64,000 nucleotides of DNA from Cryobacterium sp. Y29 (GCF_002929825.1 NZ_PJJN01000028.1:62001-126000), one strand, 5' to 3'. Shown: positions 1 to 9,493, counted from the stretch's first letter. Made by a program: numbers and translations. The notes: a model not told the origin generated them from the letters alone.

Positions 1-116
1 CGCTGGCGCCGGTGGCGGGAGCCCCTGACAGCAGCGCGCCGGAAACGCTCGCTGACCTGCTCGCCGACGTGCCTGCCGACGTGACCGCTGACGTGACGGC
101 TGAGGTCGCAGCGTGA
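1..116 (+). CDS. C-terminal end of an unidentified protein (partial)
   Basis: An open frame (codons starting at base 3) runs from the window edge to a TGA at 114-116. The last 38 residues are Ala-, Asp- and Val-rich and low in complexity (repeats like DVTADV), which fits a disordered tail. The stop overlaps the GTG start of the next gene, so the two are probably translationally coupled. Nothing here identifies the protein family. Confidence 0.55.
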   Translation, partial: LAPVAGAPDSSAPETLADLLADVPADVTADVTAEVAA

Positions 117-820
117 GCGTGCACCTGGTCGGCGGCGGGGGAGACCCCGTACACGACATTCCGGTCTTCGCGACCTTCCGGTCCGAGGTGACCGCCCATG
201 CCGGCCAGGCCGGCCACGATGAACCGGTCGTGGCGATCATCACTGTCGGCCCGGGCAGTGCGCACGCCGAAGAGCTCGCCGCATCGCTCGGCACCGGCGT
301 GGAGACCCGCCGCACCGTGCTCGCGCCCGGTGACACGGCCGCCCTGACCGCTTTGGGCGCGGTCGATGGCATCATCATCGGCGGCGGGGTGACGCCCGAT
401 TATTTGGCCGCTCTGCTTCCGATTGCCGGCGAGATTCGCCGCCAGGTGTCTAGTGGTGTGCCCTACCTCGGTTTCTCGGCCGGCGCTATGATCGCGGCCG
501 AGCGCGCCCTCATCGGCGGCTGGCGTATCGGCGGCGTCGAGGTCACTCCGGAACACGTCTCGGAGGGCCTCGATGAAATCACCCTGGCCCAGGGGATCGG
601 CCTGCTCGACGTCACGGTCGATGTGCATGTTGCCCAGTCCGGCAGCCTGTCCCGACTGATCGCGGCGACCGAGGCGGGCCTGATCGACGGGGGCCTTGCC
701 ATCGACGAGAACACCGTGCTGGTGGTCGGTGAGGGTGCCCTCGGTGTGCTCGGAGCCGGCAGCGTCTGGCGGGTCAGTCAGGCCGACGGTGGCGTTCTCG
801 TGAGCACCATCGGCGCCTGA
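113..820 (+). CDS. Type 1 glutamine amidotransferase-like / peptidase S51 family protein
   Basis: The 235-residue product has the class I amidotransferase-like fold of peptidase E and cyanophycinase. A Gly-rich strand lies near residues 80-90 ([13 protein letters not shown]), and a nucleophile elbow [10 protein letters not shown] carries the probable catalytic Ser near residue 122. Peptidase S51 members cleave Asp-X dipeptides or release amino-acid derivatives; the substrate here is unknown. The GTG start overlaps the upstream stop, and ung follows after 7 bases, so this is an operon member. The length is normal for the family. It could equally be annotated as a peptidase E homologue. Confidence 0.8.
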   Translation: MSVHLVGGGGDPVHDIPVFATFRSEVTAHAGQAGHDEPVVAIITVGPGSAHAEELAASLGTGVETRRTVLAPGDTAALTALGAVDGIIIGGGVTPDYLAALLPIAGEIRRQVSSGVPYLGFSAGAMIAAERALIGGWRIGGVEVTPEHVSEGLDEITLAQGIGLLDVTVDVHVAQSGSLSRLIAATEAGLIDGGLAIDENTVLVVGEGALGVLGAGSVWRVSQADGGVLVSTIGA

Positions 821-827
821 CCGGCTC

Positions 828-1550
828 ATGAACCTCGATGCGCTCGCGGCGACCGGGCAGGTCGACCCGGGCTGGGCGCGAGCCCTCGCTCCCGTGGCCG
901 ACGACCTGGCCCGGGTGGGTGATTTTCTGGCGAGCGAACGGGCGACCGGCCACGTCGTGTTGCCCGCGCCGGAGCACCTGCTGCGCGCGTTTCGGCAGCC
1001 GTTCGACGCCGTTCGGGTGCTCATCGTCGGGCAGGACCCGTACCCGACTCCGGGGCATCCGATCGGTTTGGCCTTCGCCGTCAACGCCGACGTGCGGCCG
1101 GTGCCGCGGAGCCTGGGCAACATCTACACCGAGCTCGGGGCTGACTTGGGCCTGCCGCGGCCCGAGCACGGCGACCTCTCGGCGTGGTCCGATCAGGGGG
1201 TCTTGCTGCTCAACCGGGTGCTCAGCGTGCGCGCCGGCGCAGCCGGATCGCATCGCCGCCACGGCTGGGAAAGCGTGACCGACCAGGCGATCCGGGCTCT
1301 CGTGCGACGGAAGCATCCGCTCGTGGCCATTTTGTGGGGCAAAGATGCCGGCGCGCTTCGGCCATTGCTCGGCGACACGCCCGTCATTGAATCGGCGCAC
1401 CCGAGCCCCCTTTCAGCCCGTCGCGGTTTTGTCGGCTCCCGGCCGTTCAGTGGCGCCAACCAGCTACTCACCGCGCAGGGGGCGGCACCGGTGCAGTGGG
1501 CTCTTCCGGTAATCTGGAACCAACAAGAAAAGGGAGTGCCGGGTGCTTGA
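828..1550 (+). CDS. ung: Uracil-DNA glycosylase, family 1
   Basis: This enzyme removes uracil from DNA arising by cytosine deamination or dUMP incorporation and starts base-excision repair. The 240-residue product has the water-activating motif [16 protein letters not shown] near residue 68, whose Asp is the catalytic base. The DNA-intercalation motif [11 protein letters not shown] lies near residue 190. Family 1 enzymes usually have GQDPYH; Pro in place of His is, to my knowledge, usual in actinobacterial homologues. It sits 7 bases after the S51-like gene, and its last codons overlap the GTG of the next gene. Confidence 0.95.
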   Translation: MNLDALAATGQVDPGWARALAPVADDLARVGDFLASERATGHVVLPAPEHLLRAFRQPFDAVRVLIVGQDPYPTPGHPIGLAFAVNADVRPVPRSLGNIYTELGADLGLPRPEHGDLSAWSDQGVLLLNRVLSVRAGAAGSHRRHGWESVTDQAIRALVRRKHPLVAILWGKDAGALRPLLGDTPVIESAHPSPLSARRGFVGSRPFSGANQLLTAQGAAPVQWALPVIWNQQEKGVPGA

Positions 1551-2121
1551 GGAAGAATACGAGCCTCGTCGTCGACTGCCTCGCCACCTGCGACCGGAAA
1601 TCGCGGTCGAGGCGCCGTTCGAATATACGATGCGCGAGGTTCGAGCAACGGATCTGCCGCACATTCGCGAGATCTACAACTATTACGTCGCCAACAGCAC
1701 CGTCACCTTTGACGAAGATGCAATGACACTCACCGAGTGGCGCGACAAGTTCTACTACCTGAACAAGCAGGGCATGCCGTTCATCGTTGCCGTCTCACCG
1801 GCCGATCAAATTCTCGGTTACGCCCTGGTCAGCCCCTGGAAACAGAAGAAGGCCTTCCGGTTCACGGTGGAGAACTCGATCTACCTCGGCGCGGCGTCGA
1901 CGGGTAAAGGCCTCGGCCGCGCGCTGCTCGGCGAGCTGATCAACCGGTCTAAAGCAGCCGGCCTGAAGGAGATCATCGCCGTCATCGCCGACCAGGGAGC
2001 GGATGCCTCAATCAAGCTGCACCGCGACTTCGGCTTCGCCGAGATCGGCCGCATGGGCAAGGTCGGTTTCAAGTTCGAGCGCTGGCTCGGCACGATTCTG
2101 CTGCAGAAAAGCCTGAAGTAG
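1543..2121 (+). CDS. GNAT-family N-acetyltransferase (phosphinothricin acetyltransferase-like)
   Basis: The GNAT fold is clear: an N-terminal [19 protein letters not shown] segment, a central beta-strand region with [10 protein letters not shown], the acetyl-CoA loop ([15 protein letters not shown]), and a C-terminal [17 protein letters not shown] segment. It resembles phosphinothricin/methionine-sulfoximine acetyltransferases, which N-acetylate small amino-acid analogues; the real substrate cannot be read from sequence. The GTG at 1543 is chosen because AGGGAG lies 6 bases upstream. It gives about 29 extra basic residues before the conserved domain, and an ATG at 1630 is the alternative. It overlaps the end of ung by 8 bases. 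Confidence 0.85.
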   Translation: MLEEEYEPRRRLPRHLRPEIAVEAPFEYTMREVRATDLPHIREIYNYYVANSTVTFDEDAMTLTEWRDKFYYLNKQGMPFIVAVSPADQILGYALVSPWKQKKAFRFTVENSIYLGAASTGKGLGRALLGELINRSKAAGLKEIIAVIADQGADASIKLHRDFGFAEIGRMGKVGFKFERWLGTILLQKSLK

Positions 2122-2189
2122 TCCAGTCGCGGGTGCAAATAAGTGCCCAGCGATCTGCGCGCCCGACCGCCACTGCCGACGCATGCCCA

Positions 2190-2221
2190 AGCGCGCACCC
2201 CGCGCGCTCCAGGACTTTTTG
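2190..2221 (+). terminator. Probable intrinsic terminator after the GNAT gene
   Basis: A perfect 7-bp stem AGCGCGC / GCGCGCT with a 5-base loop is followed a few bases later by a run of five T residues. It lies between the convergent GNAT and yigZ genes and could end the + strand operon. Confidence 0.5.
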
Positions 2222-2228
2222 TCGTTGG

Positions 2229-2900
2229 TTACCGTTCGACGTCGACCCATTCGTGGCCAAGGGCTTCCAATTCCGCGGTTCCGGCCGTGACTCGGGCGAC
2301 GATCGCGGCGAGCCGCGTCGCGTCGTCATCGGCAATCTTCAGCACCGCATCGAGCCCATACTGCGTACCCAGGATGAGCACTCCGCGCTGGCGCAACTCG
2401 GCCTCGATGCGGCCGGCATCCGCGTGGGGCAGGGCGAGCGTGAACAATTCACGGCGTTCGCGCTCCACGACCAGCCCCAGGGACTGGGCCGCGTCGATCG
2501 CCGTGAGAACGGCCTCCGAGTACGCGCGCACCAGGCCGCCAGCACCGAGAAGGGTGCCACCGAAGTAGCGAGTGACGACCGCCACGCAGTCGACGAAACC
2601 TCGCCCGGACAGCGCTTCGAGCATGGGCCGCCCCGCAGTTCCCGATGGTTCACCGTCGTCATTCGAACGACGCACCTGATCGGGAGCACCGGATGACCCG
2701 AGCACGAATGCCGAGCAGTGGTGGCGAGCACCCCAGTGGGTCTTCCGTGCGTCGTCGATCGCAGCGCGCGCCGCATCCTCTGTCTCGGTTCTGACCAGGC
2801 GGCACAGAAATCTGGATCGTTTTACTTCGATCTCGGCGTCGACACGGCTGCCGATGCCGCCGTGCAAAGTGAGATCGGGCATGCGTCCAGTCTCGCGCAT
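2229..2900 (-). CDS. yigZ: YigZ/IMPACT family protein
   Basis: The 223-residue product matches the YigZ/IMPACT family. An N-terminal UPF0029 domain contains KRSRFLCRL, then HHCSAFVLG and NDDGEPSGTAGRP, and the hallmark TRYFGGTLLGAGGLVRAYS lies near residues 110-130. A small DUF1949-like C-terminal domain follows. The family relates to eukaryotic IMPACT; its bacterial role is not settled, with translation-related and peptidase roles proposed. No strong ribosome site marks the start. An in-frame ATG six codons downstream (MPDLTLHG) is equally possible. It stands alone, convergent with the GNAT gene. Confidence 0.88.
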   Translation of the reverse strand: MRETGRMPDLTLHGGIGSRVDAEIEVKRSRFLCRLVRTETEDAARAAIDDARKTHWGARHHCSAFVLGSSGAPDQVRRSNDDGEPSGTAGRPMLEALSGRGFVDCVAVVTRYFGGTLLGAGGLVRAYSEAVLTAIDAAQSLGLVVERERRELFTLALPHADAGRIEAELRQRGVLILGTQYGLDAVLKIADDDATRLAAIVARVTAGTAELEALGHEWVDVER

Positions 2901-2984
2901 CCGGGTGATCGGCGCCCGGTGCAGCAGAAGAAGCGCCCGGGGCCGGGGTAGTAGTCGTTGGTTTTCTGCCGGGGATCGAAGTCG

Positions 2985-3809
2985 TTACCGGGCGCCGTGT
3001 GGCGTGTTCATGCGCCCGACCGCGTTCAGCACGGCGCGCCGGGGGGAGATACTGACCATCCGGGCGAGCAGCGCGTTGCGCGCGCCGACCAGCACGACCG
3101 ACGGCGTCACCGACCGGTCGAGGGCAGCGAAGGAGGCACGCATGACCTCGTCCACTGTCAAGGGCGTGCCCTTCTTACCGCCGCTGGTCTGGGCGATCTC
3201 GAAGAACTCGGTGTCGGCGGGGCCCGGGCAGATCGCGGTGACCTTGAGGCCGCTCGCGCGGGTCTCGTAGCTGACCGCCTCGGTGTAGCTGAGCACATAG
3301 GCCTTGGTCGCCGCGTAGACCGCCATGCGCGGCACAGGCTGGAACGCCGCCGTGCTCGCCAGGTTCACCAGCGCTGCGGTGTGCGGATGCAGCGAGGCCG
3401 TCTCGACCAGATCGGGCAGGAAAGCATGGGTCAGCGCGGTCAGTGCGTGCACATTGAGGGCGACCTGCTCCGCTTCCCGTCCCTGGTCGGAGTCGAGTAC
3501 GGTGCCGAAGGTACCAAAGCCGGCGTTGTTGACGAGGGTGCCAATGGTGATCGCCCGTTCGCGCAGGTCGGAGACCAGCTCGGGGACGGCATCCGCTTCG
3601 CTGAGATCAAGCGGAATCACGGTGGAGACGGTGCCGTATTTCTCGGCCAGGTCGACCGCGAGCGCCTCCAGACGGGCCTGACGGCGGGCGACGAGCACGA
3701 GATCCGCGCCGCGCTGGGCGAGCTCGTGCGCGTACCCGACGCCGAGTCCGCTCGACGCTCCGGTGATGAGCGCGGTAGTGCCGATGGGATTGTACAAAGC
3801 GCTGGCCAT
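2985..3809 (-). CDS. SDR-family NAD(P)-dependent oxidoreductase
   Basis: This is a classical short-chain dehydrogenase/reductase of 274 residues. It has the cofactor motif TGASSGLG near residues 17-24, the structural NNAG motif near residue 92, and the catalytic YAATK (Tyr-x-x-x-Lys) near residue 165. The segment VLVARRQARLEALA after beta-2 suggests NADP(H) preference through its Arg residues. The DltE-like subgroup acts on varied alcohols and ketones, so the substrate is unknown. A -10 box TAACCT lies exactly 6 bases before the ATG, so the mRNA is probably leaderless. It is divergent from the amidase. Confidence 0.88.
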   Translation of the reverse strand: MASALYNPIGTTALITGASSGLGVGYAHELAQRGADLVLVARRQARLEALAVDLAEKYGTVSTVIPLDLSEADAVPELVSDLRERAITIGTLVNNAGFGTFGTVLDSDQGREAEQVALNVHALTALTHAFLPDLVETASLHPHTAALVNLASTAAFQPVPRMAVYAATKAYVLSYTEAVSYETRASGLKVTAICPGPADTEFFEIAQTSGGKKGTPLTVDEVMRASFAALDRSVTPSVVLVGARNALLARMVSISPRRAVLNAVGRMNTPHGAR

Positions 3810-3815
3810 GGCTTG

Positions 3816-3880
3816 AGGTTAGCCTCCCGGATCGAACATGACCAGAGGTGGCCGGTCACCGGGCCCGGTCGAACTAGGCT
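3816..3880. promoter_or_regulatory. Divergent leaderless promoters for SDR and amidase genes
   Basis: The minus-strand -10 box TAACCT (3816-3821) is 6 bases from the SDR ATG. The plus-strand -10 box TAGGCT (3875-3880) is 6 bases from the amidase ATG. Initiation about 7 bases after each box would put the start codon at the 5' end of the mRNA. No convincing -35 hexamers were found. Confidence 0.6.
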
Positions 3881-3886
3881 CGAATC

Positions 3887-5317
3887 ATGGCTGATCCACA
3901 CGAACTGACCGCCCTGGAACAATGGCAGGCCCTGCAGCGGCGGGAGATCAGCCCGAGCGAGCTCACCGAGCACTACCTGGCCCGCATCGAGAAATTCAAT
4001 CCGACGCTCGGCGCCTTCGTCACCGTGACCGCGGATGCCGCCCGGGCCCGGGCCCGCTTCGTTGAAGAGCGGATGCCGCTCACCGCGCCGCTTTGGGGCC
4101 TCCCCTTCGCCGACAAAGACCTGTACCTGCGTGCGGGGGTGCACGCCGGGTTCGGGTCGCGCCTGTTCGTCGACTATGTGCCCGACCAGTCCGACGACCT
4201 GGTGCAGGTACTCGATGACGCCGGGGGAGTCAGCCTCGGTAAAACCAACACGCCCGAATTCGGGCTCGCCTCGTACACCGAAAGCCTGGCCTCCCCGCCC
4301 GCCCGCACCCCGTGGAACCTCGCGCTCGGTGCCGGCGGATCCAGCGGCGGCGCTGCTGTCGCGGTCGCAGCGCGCTTGCTCCCGTTCGCGCCCGGCTCCG
4401 ACGGCGGCGGGTCTATCCGCATTCCGGCGGCCGCCTGCGGCCTCGTCGGCCTCAAGCCCAGTCGCGGGCGTGTACCCGCCGCTTCCGGCATCGACAAGCT
4501 CGGCGGCCTTTCCGTTGGTGGCCCGCTCGCTCGCACTGTAGCGGATGCCGCCCTCCTGCTCGACGCCATGATCGCGCCTCGGGACAGTCACCCCACCCAC
4601 TACTACGCACTGCGGGCCCCCGATGATCAGACGCCGCTGCTGGCAGCGGCCGTGCGCGGCGAGGGCCGGTTCCAGCTCGGCGTCATGACGACCTCGGCCT
4701 GGGACAACGACTACTCCATCGAAATCGCGCCCGAAGCGCAGGAGGCGCTCGACCGGGCCGTCGCTGGATTCGCCGCGCTGCACCACGGACTCGAAGAGAC
4801 GGCGCTGCTGCCCGACCCGAGCTACGCGCCGGCGTTTCGCACCATCTGGCAGGCTGGCGCGGCGAGCATCCCGGCCGAGACCGAGGCCGAGATCGCCCTG
4901 CTCGAACCGTTGACCCAGTGGCTGCTCGCCCGGGGCCGAAATCTCAGTGCCCGCGACCTGGCGCAGGCGCTCGCCGCGCTGACCGCGTTCGAGCGGTCGT
5001 TCATTCAGCAACTGTCGAAATTCGATGCCGTGCTGACCCCGGCCATGGCCCTGACCCCGCGGCCGGTCGGATGGTACGACGCGCACGACGCCGAGGCGAA
5101 CTTCGCCCAGCAGGTGCAGTACACGCCGTTCACCTCGATGATCAACGTGAGCGGACTGCCGGCGATCGTGCTTCCGGTGCACCAAACCGAAGACGGCCTG
5201 CCGATGGGGGTGCAGCTCATCGGCCGGCCGGGCGGCGAGGCCACGCTGCTCGCGCTCGGCGCGCAACTGGAGCGGCGCATCCGCTGGCAGGAGCGAGTAC
5301 CGCCCGAGCCGGCGTAA
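3887..5317 (+). CDS. Amidase signature family hydrolase (GatA-like)
   Basis: The 476-residue product carries the amidase-signature core: a catalytic Lys in PFADKDLYL near residue 73, a Gly/Ser-rich stretch GAGGSSGGAAVAVAA near residue 150 that supplies the cis-Ser, and DGGGSIRIPAAACGLVG, whose Ser is the nucleophile. Such enzymes hydrolyse amides (acetamide, indoleacetamide, peptide-type amides) to acid plus ammonia. GatA of the Glu-tRNA amidotransferase shares the fold, but no gatB or gatC is nearby, so a free-standing amidase is more likely. The ATG is preceded by TAGGCT at 6 bases (leaderless). The stop is 5 bases from the convergent MMPL gene. Confidence 0.88.
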   Translation: MADPHELTALEQWQALQRREISPSELTEHYLARIEKFNPTLGAFVTVTADAARARARFVEERMPLTAPLWGLPFADKDLYLRAGVHAGFGSRLFVDYVPDQSDDLVQVLDDAGGVSLGKTNTPEFGLASYTESLASPPARTPWNLALGAGGSSGGAAVAVAARLLPFAPGSDGGGSIRIPAAACGLVGLKPSRGRVPAASGIDKLGGLSVGGPLARTVADAALLLDAMIAPRDSHPTHYYALRAPDDQTPLLAAAVRGEGRFQLGVMTTSAWDNDYSIEIAPEAQEALDRAVAGFAALHHGLEETALLPDPSYAPAFRTIWQAGAASIPAETEAEIALLEPLTQWLLARGRNLSARDLAQALAALTAFERSFIQQLSKFDAVLTPAMALTPRPVGWYDAHDAEANFAQQVQYTPFTSMINVSGLPAIVLPVHQTEDGLPMGVQLIGRPGGEATLLALGAQLERRIRWQERVPPEPA

Positions 5318-5322
5318 AAAAC

Positions 5323-7380
5323 CTACTGACGCGTCGCCACCGGGTTGGACGGCCACCAGAACCGGTCATCGACCAGAAAGACCAGGGCCGGCACGAGCAC
5401 GGTGCGAACGACCAGGGTGTCCAGCAACACACCGATGCAGACGATCACGCCGATCTGGGTGAGAGCAACAACGGGTAGCACCCCGAGCACGGCGAACACG
5501 GCCGCGATCAAAATGCCGGCGCTCGTGATCACGGCGCCGGTCGAGGACAGCGCCCGCACCATTCCTTCGCGGGTGCCGTAGCACCGCGCCTCTTCGCGGG
5601 CACGCGTCGTCAGGAAGATGTTGTAGTCCACGCCGAGCGCCACCAGGAACAGGAACGCAAACAAGACGACGTTGGTGTCGAATGCGGCAAACCCGAGCAG
5701 GTTTTGAAAGATCAGGTTAGAGGCCCCCAGGCTGGCGAAGAAGGTGGCGAGCACCGTGGCAATGAGCAGTACCGGTGCCACGATCGAGCGCAGTAACAGC
5801 GCCAGAATGAGAAAGACGATGCCGAGGATCAGCGGCAGAATCAGACGCTGATCGCGCTCGGCGCTGGTCTTCGTGTCGAGGGCCGTGGCATCGCTGCCAC
5901 CGACCAGTGATTGCGAAACGGCGCCGGGGGCATCCGCTACATCGGTGCGCAGGGCGGCGATGGTCGCGAACGTTGCGTCGCTGCCCGGTTCACTGTCGAG
6001 TGTGACGTCGATGCGGGTCAGGCCGCCGGCGTTCTCACCGGCGACCGCCGCAGAAACTCCGGGGATCGCCAGAGCGACCGCCACGGTGTCAGCGGATGCC
6101 GCTTCCGGCGCCAACACAACGGTCTGGCTGGTCAGCCCCGCCGAAAACGACGCGTCCACGATGCGCTGCGCAACGACCGATTCCGGGTTGCCGAGCAGCT
6201 GGTCGGCCTGGGAGAGCCCAACCGCGGCGCCGTTCAGCCCGAAGGCGAGAGCGCCGATCGCCAGAACGGAAATGACCGTGATGATCACCGGGTGCTGGGA
6301 CACGCCCCGGCCGAGCCGTGTCCAAAAACCGGTGCGCATCGGCGCGGCTTGAGCCTGCACGCGCGGAATGAACGGCCAGAACAGGCCGCGCCCGCACACC
6401 ACGAGGGCCGCCGGCAGCACGAGCAGGGCGAACAGGATGGCGACGATCACACCGATGGCGCACGCAATGCCGAGGGCCCGGTTGCCGGCGAGTTCCGCGA
6501 ACATCAAGGTGAGAAGGCTCAGCGCGACCGTGCCGCCGCTGGCCGCGATAGCCGGGCCGGCGCTCGTCACTGCGGTACGCATCGCGACGTTGCGATTCTC
6601 AGTGTGCAGCAATTCTTCGCGGTAGCGCGCCACGAGCAGCAGGGCGTAGTTGGTACCGGCGCCGAACACGAGCACGGAGAGAATCCCCGAGATCGAGGCA
6701 TCGAGGGCGAAACCGAGCGGTTCGGCCAGCGCGCCGGCCACCTTGCCGGCCAGGCCGTCGGCGAGGCCGACCACGACGAGCGGCACGATCCACAGCACCG
6801 GGCTGCGATAGGTCACGATGAGCAGCACCGCGACGACGATCACGGTCACCAGCAGCAGGCGAAAGTCGGCTCCGGCGAAGGCATTGGTGATGTCGGCCTG
6901 AAAACCCACCGGCCCGGTGACGTAGGCGGTCAGCCCGCCGGGCAGCGCGGTCGACGCCGTAGCGCGGATAGCGGTGGCCACCTTCTCAATATCGGCCGTC
7001 GCCCCGAGGGCCTCCAGTGGCACCACGCTCAGCGCAGCCTGACCGTCGTCGCTGAACTGCGGCGTTGCTGCGCGCGGGGCGATCGACGCGGCACCGAGCT
7101 GAGCCGCGGCGGCGGTGATTGCCGTCTTGTCGGCCGCGGTCAGGCCGGCGCCGTCCCGGGACCAAACCACGATCGCAGCGGTCTGATCGGCGGAAGGAAA
7201 CGTGGTGAGCAGCTCGGTAACCCGGGCCGCCTGGCTGCTTTCCGGCAACCCCGCGGCTGGAAAATCTGCGGAGTCATTGGCCGGAAGCAGGGTGAACAGT
7301 AACCCCACGCCAACGATTGTCCCGAGCAATACCGCCCAGGCGGTGCGTTTGCCGGAGATAAAGCGGGTGATCGCGAGCAC
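5323..7380 (-). CDS. MMPL-family RND transporter
   Basis: This integral membrane protein of about 685 residues has the duplicated RND/MMPL architecture: an N-terminal helix, a periplasmic domain (about 60-170), five helices, a second periplasmic loop (about 410-520) and a final helix bundle. TM10 holds the proton-relay motif VDYNIFL, while the equivalent TM4 site reads GAGTNYALLL with Asn in place of the usual Asp. Family members export lipids or hydrophobic drugs. I place the start at the GTG at 7380, preceded by GGGAGGA at 3 bases; this leaves the Fur-like operator intergenic. It is divergent from the fur gene. Confidence 0.88.
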   Translation of the reverse strand: MLAITRFISGKRTAWAVLLGTIVGVGLLFTLLPANDSADFPAAGLPESSQAARVTELLTTFPSADQTAAIVVWSRDGAGLTAADKTAITAAAAQLGAASIAPRAATPQFSDDGQAALSVVPLEALGATADIEKVATAIRATASTALPGGLTAYVTGPVGFQADITNAFAGADFRLLLVTVIVVAVLLIVTYRSPVLWIVPLVVVGLADGLAGKVAGALAEPLGFALDASISGILSVLVFGAGTNYALLLVARYREELLHTENRNVAMRTAVTSAGPAIAASGGTVALSLLTLMFAELAGNRALGIACAIGVIVAILFALLVLPAALVVCGRGLFWPFIPRVQAQAAPMRTGFWTRLGRGVSQHPVIITVISVLAIGALAFGLNGAAVGLSQADQLLGNPESVVAQRIVDASFSAGLTSQTVVLAPEAASADTVAVALAIPGVSAAVAGENAGGLTRIDVTLDSEPGSDATFATIAALRTDVADAPGAVSQSLVGGSDATALDTKTSAERDQRLILPLILGIVFLILALLLRSIVAPVLLIATVLATFFASLGASNLIFQNLLGFAAFDTNVVLFAFLFLVALGVDYNIFLTTRAREEARCYGTREGMVRALSSTGAVITSAGILIAAVFAVLGVLPVVALTQIGVIVCIGVLLDTLVVRTVLVPALVFLVDDRFWWPSNPVATRQ

Positions 7381-7435
7381 TGTTCCTCCCAGAATGTCAC
7401 TGATCGCTATCCTAGCTAGCCAAACGATTGCACCA

Positions 7436-7458
7436 TTGTTTTGAATCACTCAAAACAA
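7436..7458. promoter_or_regulatory. Perfect 9-5-9 palindrome, candidate Fur-family operator
   Basis: TTGTTTTGA, 5 bases, TCAAAACAA form a perfect inverted repeat between the MMPL start (7380) and the fur start (7476). It overlaps the predicted fur -35 box. An A+T-rich palindrome over the promoter of a Fur-type repressor that precedes a catalase is what autoregulation by FurA/CatR-like proteins would predict. Control of the MMPL gene from the same site is an inference. Confidence 0.65.
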
Positions 7459-7469
7459 GATGCTAAGGT
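7441..7469 (+). promoter_or_regulatory. Leaderless promoter of the fur-katA pair
   Basis: A -35 box TTGAAT (7441-7446), a 17-base spacer and a -10 box TAAGGT (7464-7469) end 6 bases before the fur ATG. Transcription would start at or next to the A of the start codon. The -35 box is inside the left arm of the palindrome. Confidence 0.65.
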
Positions 7470-7475
7470 CGAAGC

Positions 7476-7955
7476 ATGACGCTACCCGAATTGAGCTCCG
7501 GCGCTGACCTGCCCCCGGCTGTAGCCGACGCCGGGTTACTCGAGGACGGTATCCGCTCGGCTGGACTCAAGGTGACCGCACCGCGTCTGGCCGTGCTTGG
7601 GGCCCTCACCGACAGGCCGCATGCGACCGCCGATGCACTGTTCAGCGCTGTGCGCGCAGACCTGCCGGGCACGTCGCTCCAGGCGATCTATGGAGTGCTG
7701 GCCTCGTTCACCACCGCAGGGATCGTACGCAAGATCGAACCGGCCGGCTCGGCCGCGCTGTTTGAACGCCGGGTCGGTGACAATCACCACCACATCGTCT
7801 GCACCCGCTGTGGCGTAGTGCACGACGTGGACTGCGCCGTCGGTCACTCTCCCTGCCTCACCCCGGTGGATGCGCTCGGCTTCGACGTGCGCGCCGCCGA
7901 GGTCATCTATTGGGGCCTCTGCGCCCAGTGCCAATCCGAAACCGCTCTCCCCTAA
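7476..7955 (+). CDS. Fur-family transcriptional repressor (FurA/CatR-like)
   Basis: The 159-residue product has the Fur layout. An N-terminal winged helix (about 25-95) contains [26 protein letters not shown] and [11 protein letters not shown] dimerisation/metal domain follows with [18 protein letters not shown] and a second Cys pair in CAQC. The two CxxC pairs fit a structural zinc site and the HHH cluster fits the regulatory metal site. With catalase directly downstream, the likely role is metal-dependent peroxide-responsive repression of katA, as in actinobacterial furA-katG and catR-catA pairs. It probably binds the palindrome overlapping its promoter. Zur or Nur cannot be fully excluded from sequence. 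Confidence 0.88.
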   Translation: MTLPELSSGADLPPAVADAGLLEDGIRSAGLKVTAPRLAVLGALTDRPHATADALFSAVRADLPGTSLQAIYGVLASFTTAGIVRKIEPAGSAALFERRVGDNHHHIVCTRCGVVHDVDCAVGHSPCLTPVDALGFDVRAAEVIYWGLCAQCQSETALP

Positions 7956-8002
7956 ACTTTCACCCTCAACGACGCGTTGCTGATCCACTTTCAAGGAGCA
8001 CT

Positions 8003-9493
8003 ATGACTAACAACCCCACTACTGACCAGACGGGAACGCCCGTCGCGAGCGACGCGCACTCCCTCACCGCCGGCGCCGACGGCGTCATCGCGCTGCACGA
8101 CCGCTACCTGGTCGAGAAGCTCGCCCAGTTCAACCGCGAGCGCATTCCGGAGCGCATCGTGCACGCCAAGGGCGGCGGAGCGCACGGTGAGTTCGTCGTC
8201 ACCGGCGACGTCTCCAAGTACACCCGCGCGGCCGTGTTCCAGCCGGGCACGGTCACACCGACCCTCCAGCGTTTCTCCAGCGTTGCCGGCGAGCAAGGCA
8301 GTCCAGACACCTGGCGCGACGTGCGCGGTTTCTCGGTCAAGTTCTATACGACCGAGGGCAACTACGACATCGTCGGCAATAACACCCCGGTATTCTTCGT
8401 CCGCGACGGCATCAAGTTTCCCGACTTCATCCACTCGCAGAAGCGCCTTCCCGGCACCGGCCTGCGCGACGCGACCATGCAGTGGGATTTCTGGACTTTG
8501 TCTCCGGAGTCAGCCCACCAGGTCACCTACCTCATGGGTGACCGCGGACTGCCGCGCTCGTGGCGCGAGATGCCCGGCTTCGGTTCGCACACCTACCAGT
8601 GGATCAACGCCGCGGGCGAGCGTTTCTGGGTGAAGTACCACTTCGAATCCAACCAGGGCAACGTCGAGATGGACGGGTCAGAGGCCGAACTGCTCGCCGG
8701 AGCGGATGCCGACTACTACCGTCGGGACCTGTCTGACGCGATCGCCGCCGGCAACTTCCCGTCGTGGAACGTGTCTGTGCAGGTCATGCCGTACGAGCAG
8801 GGCAACACCTACCGGTTCAACCCGTTTGACGTGACCAAGGTCTGGCCGCACGCCGACTTCCCGCTGATCCCGGTCGGCACCCACACCCTCAACCGCAACC
8901 CGGAGAACTTCTTCGCCGAGATCGAACAGGCGGCGTTCTCGCCGGCCAACTTCGTGCCCGGCATCGCGGCGAGCCCCGACAAGATGCTCATGGCACGTAT
9001 CTTCTCCTACCCCGACGCGCAGCGCTACCGCGTGGGTACCAACTACGCGCAGCTGCCGATCAATGCTCCCAAGAGCCCGGTCAACAACTACTCACAGGAC
9101 GGCTCGCAGCGCCACCACTTCAACGCACCGAGCGTACCGAACTACGCGCCGAACTCGCTCGGCGGCCCCGTCGCCGACCCGGCCGCTGCCGGTGAGGGCG
9201 CATGGGAGGACGACGGGACGCTGCTGCGTGCCGCCGCGACCCTGCGCAGCGAGGACAGCGACTTCGGCCAGGCCGGAACGCTCTACCGCGAGGTCTACGA
9301 CGATGGCGCCAAGGAGCGTCTTCTCGACACCATCACCGGTGCCATCAGCGGCGTGACCCGCCCCGAGGTCACCGAGCGAGCAATCTGGTACTGGACCAGC
9401 GTTGACGCCGACCTCGGCGCCAAGCTGCGCGCGAACCTCGCCGTTTTCGCCGAGGCTGCAGCGGTCGACGCGGCATACGTCGCCGGCCAGTAG
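8003..9493 (+). CDS. katA: Monofunctional haem catalase (clade 3-like)
   Basis: This enzyme dismutates hydrogen peroxide to water and oxygen in the cytoplasm. The 496-residue product has the distal catalytic His in [14 protein letters not shown] near residue 54, the Asn motif [14 protein letters not shown] near residue 128, and the proximal haem-ligand Tyr motif [14 protein letters not shown] near residue 335. Length and motifs match small-subunit catalases. The ATG at 8003 is preceded by AAGGAG at 4-5 bases; the frame stays open further upstream, but that would overlap fur. It lies 47 bases after fur, and a strong terminator follows. Confidence 0.95.
   Translation: MTNNPTTDQTGTPVASDAHSLTAGADGVIALHDRYLVEKLAQFNRERIPERIVHAKGGGAHGEFVVTGDVSKYTRAAVFQPGTVTPTLQRFSSVAGEQGSPDTWRDVRGFSVKFYTTEGNYDIVGNNTPVFFVRDGIKFPDFIHSQKRLPGTGLRDATMQWDFWTLSPESAHQVTYLMGDRGLPRSWREMPGFGSHTYQWINAAGERFWVKYHFESNQGNVEMDGSEAELLAGADADYYRRDLSDAIAAGNFPSWNVSVQVMPYEQGNTYRFNPFDVTKVWPHADFPLIPVGTHTLNRNPENFFAEIEQAAFSPANFVPGIAASPDKMLMARIFSYPDAQRYRVGTNYAQLPINAPKSPVNNYSQDGSQRHHFNAPSVPNYAPNSLGGPVADPAAAGEGAWEDDGTLLRAAATLRSEDSDFGQAGTLYREVYDDGAKERLLDTITGAISGVTRPEVTERAIWYWTSVDADLGAKLRANLAVFAEAAAVDAAYVAGQ

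Noticed and set aside
4018-5356. A long minus-strand frame antisense to the amidase
   Set aside because: It is a G+C-rich shadow of the amidase codons with no conserved motif, typical of high-G+C genomes.
5323-7302. Several + strand frames opposite the MMPL gene
   Set aside because: They are shadows rich in Arg, Gly and His, with no ribosome sites.
7381-7449. A longer MMPL product starting at GTG 7449
   Set aside because: A clear GGGAGGA lies in front of the GTG at 7380, and the longer form would run through the palindromic operator.
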